NCBI GenBank assembly: GCA_050289625.1
Contig: JBNKGC010000142.1
Coordinates: 1 to 15,547 of the forward strand
Direction: 5' to 3'
DNA: 15,547 nt
Source: NIC37A-2 sp050289625
GTDB lineage: Bacteria; Myxococcota_A; Polyangia; Polyangiales; Polyangiaceae
Shown here: positions 14,305-15,547 of the stretch, piece after piece
How the letters are laid out: each line of letters opens with the position of its first letter
Numbering within the stretch: position 1 is the stretch's first letter
The notes under the pieces: generated by a model
What the model saw: only the letters and a program-made list of their open reading frames with translations
The model's database searches: none
What the model was told of the DNA's origin: nothing
Position numbers and translations under genes: made by a program

Positions 14305-14344
14305 ACGCTGCGTTAACATCGCTGCCGCGACGGAGCCTTTCGCA

Positions 14345-14361
14345 TTGGCACGCACTGTGCT
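14345..14361 (+). promoter_or_regulatory. Sigma-54-type (-24/-12) promoter
   Basis: TTGGCACG is a perfect -24 element with GG at 14347-14348. GTGCT supplies the -12 GC at 14359-14360, exactly ten bases after GG, with one mismatch to TTGCW. The predicted transcript start, about 14372, falls on the start codon region of the following gene (GTG 14371, ATG 14374). Confidence 0.6.
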
Positions 14362-14373
14362 TACTCTGGTGTG

Positions 14374-15357
14374 ATGGTCAAGCATTGGGTCGCGCTCCTC
14401 AGCGCCGTCTTGGGTCTTTGCGTTTCACTCTCGAGTGCACCTGCCTGGGCAGCCACTGCGGTGTTTCCCGCGGAGGGGACGAACGTCGAACCCGGCGAAG
14501 ACGAGGTGCTGACGCAGCTCTTCGCCGACGCGTACTCCGTCGAAAGCGGGGACCGCGTCATGGTAGTGCGCCTCGACGAGTCCGAGGCGGGAGCGGTCGA
14601 CTACTCGCAAGCGGCCGTCTCGGTCGGCGCCGACGAATACATCGTCCTCAGGATCGTGCGCCTGGGAGAGAACCTGAAGGTTCGCGCCTCCCGCCATCGA
14701 GCCGACGGTACGGTGGTCTTTTCGGCGAAAATGGGGGCGACGTCGATGGATGACCTGGAGCACGTGGTGGACCGCCTGTCCACGGCTCTGTGGAAGCAGG
14801 TCGATCCGAAAGAGACGAAGAACCTTCGGAACATCACCAAGGACGAAGTGCGTCAAAGCACTCCCAATCGCACCAAGACCGAGCGCGTGATGGGTCTTCG
14901 CTCCAGCATGACTTGGGCTTTGGCTTCAGACGTCGAGATCGATCCGATGGTCTCCATCGGCTTCGACGGACGGTTCGAGGGAGAGAGCTACTTCCTGGAA
15001 ATCGGAGCTGGGTTTCTCTTCCCGACGAACGACGGACAGGACAAAAGAGCCTATGGCGGGCTCTACACGGAGTTTGGAGGCAGCCTTTACCTGACTCAGA
15101 CCGAAGTATCTCCGTACGTCGGGCTCGGTGTCATCCCTCGCCTGATTGCGCCCTCCGGAGCCAATCTCGCCGGCTATGCTCAGCTGGGTGTGATGTTCAT
15201 GCGCAGCAGTTCCACCCGCCTCTACGTGGACGGGCGGATCGCCCAGAATCTCACGCCTATCAACTTCACTCTGTCCGGCCCCGACACCAGCGACGGCAAC
15301 GAGGGCGGGGCGGTTCAACCGACCGAGCTCAGCGTCCAGGTGGGCATCGGTTGGTGA
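14374..15357 (+). CDS. Putative outer-membrane beta-barrel protein with N-terminal periplasmic domain
   Basis: This 327-residue protein has a Sec signal peptide (hydrophobic VALLSAVLGLCVSLSS, cleavage near AWA-ATA). A periplasmic alpha/beta domain covers about 28-145 (VFPAEGTNVEPGEDEVLTQL, then AAVSVGADEYIVLRIVRLG and MGATSMDDLEHVVDRLSTAL), superficially like small domains that bind other envelope components. A C-terminal barrel covers about 165-327 with alternating strands (SYFLEIGAGFLFP, SPYVGLGVIPRL, YAQLGVMFMRS) and a terminal Trp. I do not recognise a named family. The start is ATG 14374 (GTG 14371 is equivalent). No ribosome binding site is visible, and the upstream sigma-54-type promoter would start the mRNA almost at the start codon. 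Repeat copies C and D follow the stop. Confidence 0.78.
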   Translation: MVKHWVALLSAVLGLCVSLSSAPAWAATAVFPAEGTNVEPGEDEVLTQLFADAYSVESGDRVMVVRLDESEAGAVDYSQAAVSVGADEYIVLRIVRLGENLKVRASRHRADGTVVFSAKMGATSMDDLEHVVDRLSTALWKQVDPKETKNLRNITKDEVRQSTPNRTKTERVMGLRSSMTWALASDVEIDPMVSIGFDGRFEGESYFLEIGAGFLFPTNDGQDKRAYGGLYTEFGGSLYLTQTEVSPYVGLGVIPRLIAPSGANLAGYAQLGVMFMRSSSTRLYVDGRIAQNLTPINFTLSGPDTSDGNEGGAVQPTELSVQVGIGW

Positions 15358-15387
15358 CGAGCGCCCGCCCGCGGCCCAACCCCAACA

Positions 15388-15430
15388 AACCGAGACAAGC
15401 GAGGCCGCAGGCCGAGGAGTGACGAGGCGA
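15388..15430 (+). repeat. Dispersed GC-rich repeat, copy C (short form)
   Basis: AACCGAGACAAGCGAGGCC and GCAGGCCGAGGAGTGACGAGG match the first two blocks of copy A almost base for base. The later blocks are missing; copy D follows 20 bases on. It begins about 30 bases after the stop of the outer-membrane protein gene. Confidence 0.75.
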
Positions 15431-15450
15431 GGTCAGCAGCACGGAACACA

Positions 15451-15547
15451 CCGAGGCACGCGAGGCCGCCGGCCGAGGCAAGCGAGGCCGCGAGCACCGC
15501 CGGCGACCAAGTGGGAGCCGCCGGAGCGCAGCGGGACAGTGGGGTGA
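15451..15547 (+). repeat. Dispersed GC-rich repeat, copy D (runs off the window)
   Basis: CCGAGGCACGCGAGGCCGCC is followed by a second, internal GGCAAGCGAGGCCGCG, then GCACCGCCGGCGA, GAGCCGCCGGAGCGCAGCG and GTGGGGTGA, the same closing blocks as copy A. The array may continue beyond 15547. Confidence 0.75.

Larger units (their letters stand above)
14059..14373. other. 315-bp intergenic region with regulatory elements
   Basis: I see no gene here. It holds a direct repeat ACGACGT at 14162-14168 and 14180-14186 flanking an A/T-rich patch, an inverted repeat at 14288-14304 and a sigma-54-type promoter at 14345-14361. There is no clear terminator behind the gene ending at 14058. Confidence 0.55.

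Noticed and set aside
14059..14373. tRNA or small RNA gene
   Set aside because: No cloverleaf arms, GTTC loop or CCA end could be placed, and no terminator with T-run follows.

Overview
The window looks like chromosomal DNA of a high-GC deltaproteobacterium-type organism, most likely a myxobacterium (Myxococcota, Polyangiales-like). The evidence is strong G/C third-position bias, many secreted lipoproteins and outer-membrane barrels of unknown function, an ECF sigma factor in the gene context typical of that group, a type III secretion-type SpoA protein, and two good sigma-54-type (-24/-12) promoters. This is inferred from gene content; no rRNA or other phylogenetic marker is present. I see no tRNA, rRNA, CRISPR array, transposase or phage gene.

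Layout. (1) Positions 1-1001: a plus-strand lipoprotein gene with a sigma-54-like promoter at its left edge and an intrinsic terminator behind it. (2) Positions 1079-8684: eight minus-strand genes with gaps of at most 73 bp. In transcription order they are a two-SpoA-domain SctQ-like protein, an outer-membrane barrel protein, an ECF sigma factor, a membrane-anchored TPR-like protein overlapping the sigma gene by GTGA, a cysteine-rich lipoprotein, a second lipoprotein, yggS (PLP homeostasis) and rarA (replication-fork AAA+ ATPase). rarA appears to carry a one-base frameshift in a G7 tract; correcting it gives a start codon overlapping the yggS stop codon. (3) Positions 8685-9532: a structured 0.85 kb divergent intergenic region with a 39-bp nested palindrome containing a perfect DnaA-box sequence, further inverted repeats and two copies of a dispersed GC-rich repeat. 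(4) Positions 9533-10360: a plus-strand MBL-fold hydrolase, convergent with (5) a minus-strand pair of glycoside hydrolases at 10444-13162 (GH1 then GH5), plausibly a beta-glucan or cellodextrin utilisation operon. (6) Positions 13441-15357: two plus-strand secreted proteins of unknown function, the second an outer-membrane barrel whose sigma-54-like promoter places the transcript start almost on its start codon. (7) Positions 15388-15547: two more copies of the dispersed repeat, running off the window edge.

How the parts may work together: the sigma factor, the TPR-like membrane protein and the outer-membrane protein look like a cell-envelope sensing and expression module. The cysteine-rich lipoprotein and the SctQ-like protein sit in the same transcriptional stretch. 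yggS and rarA look like housekeeping genes at the operon tail. The GH1/GH5 pair fits polysaccharide scavenging: a surface lipoprotein GH5 cuts glucan and a cytoplasmic GH1 cleaves the oligosaccharides. I did not find a demonstrably new multi-gene system. The features most worth checking are the frameshifted rarA, the palindrome with the DnaA box, the isolated SctQ-like gene beside an ECF sigma factor, the dispersed repeat family and the sigma-54 promoter that predicts a leaderless mRNA.
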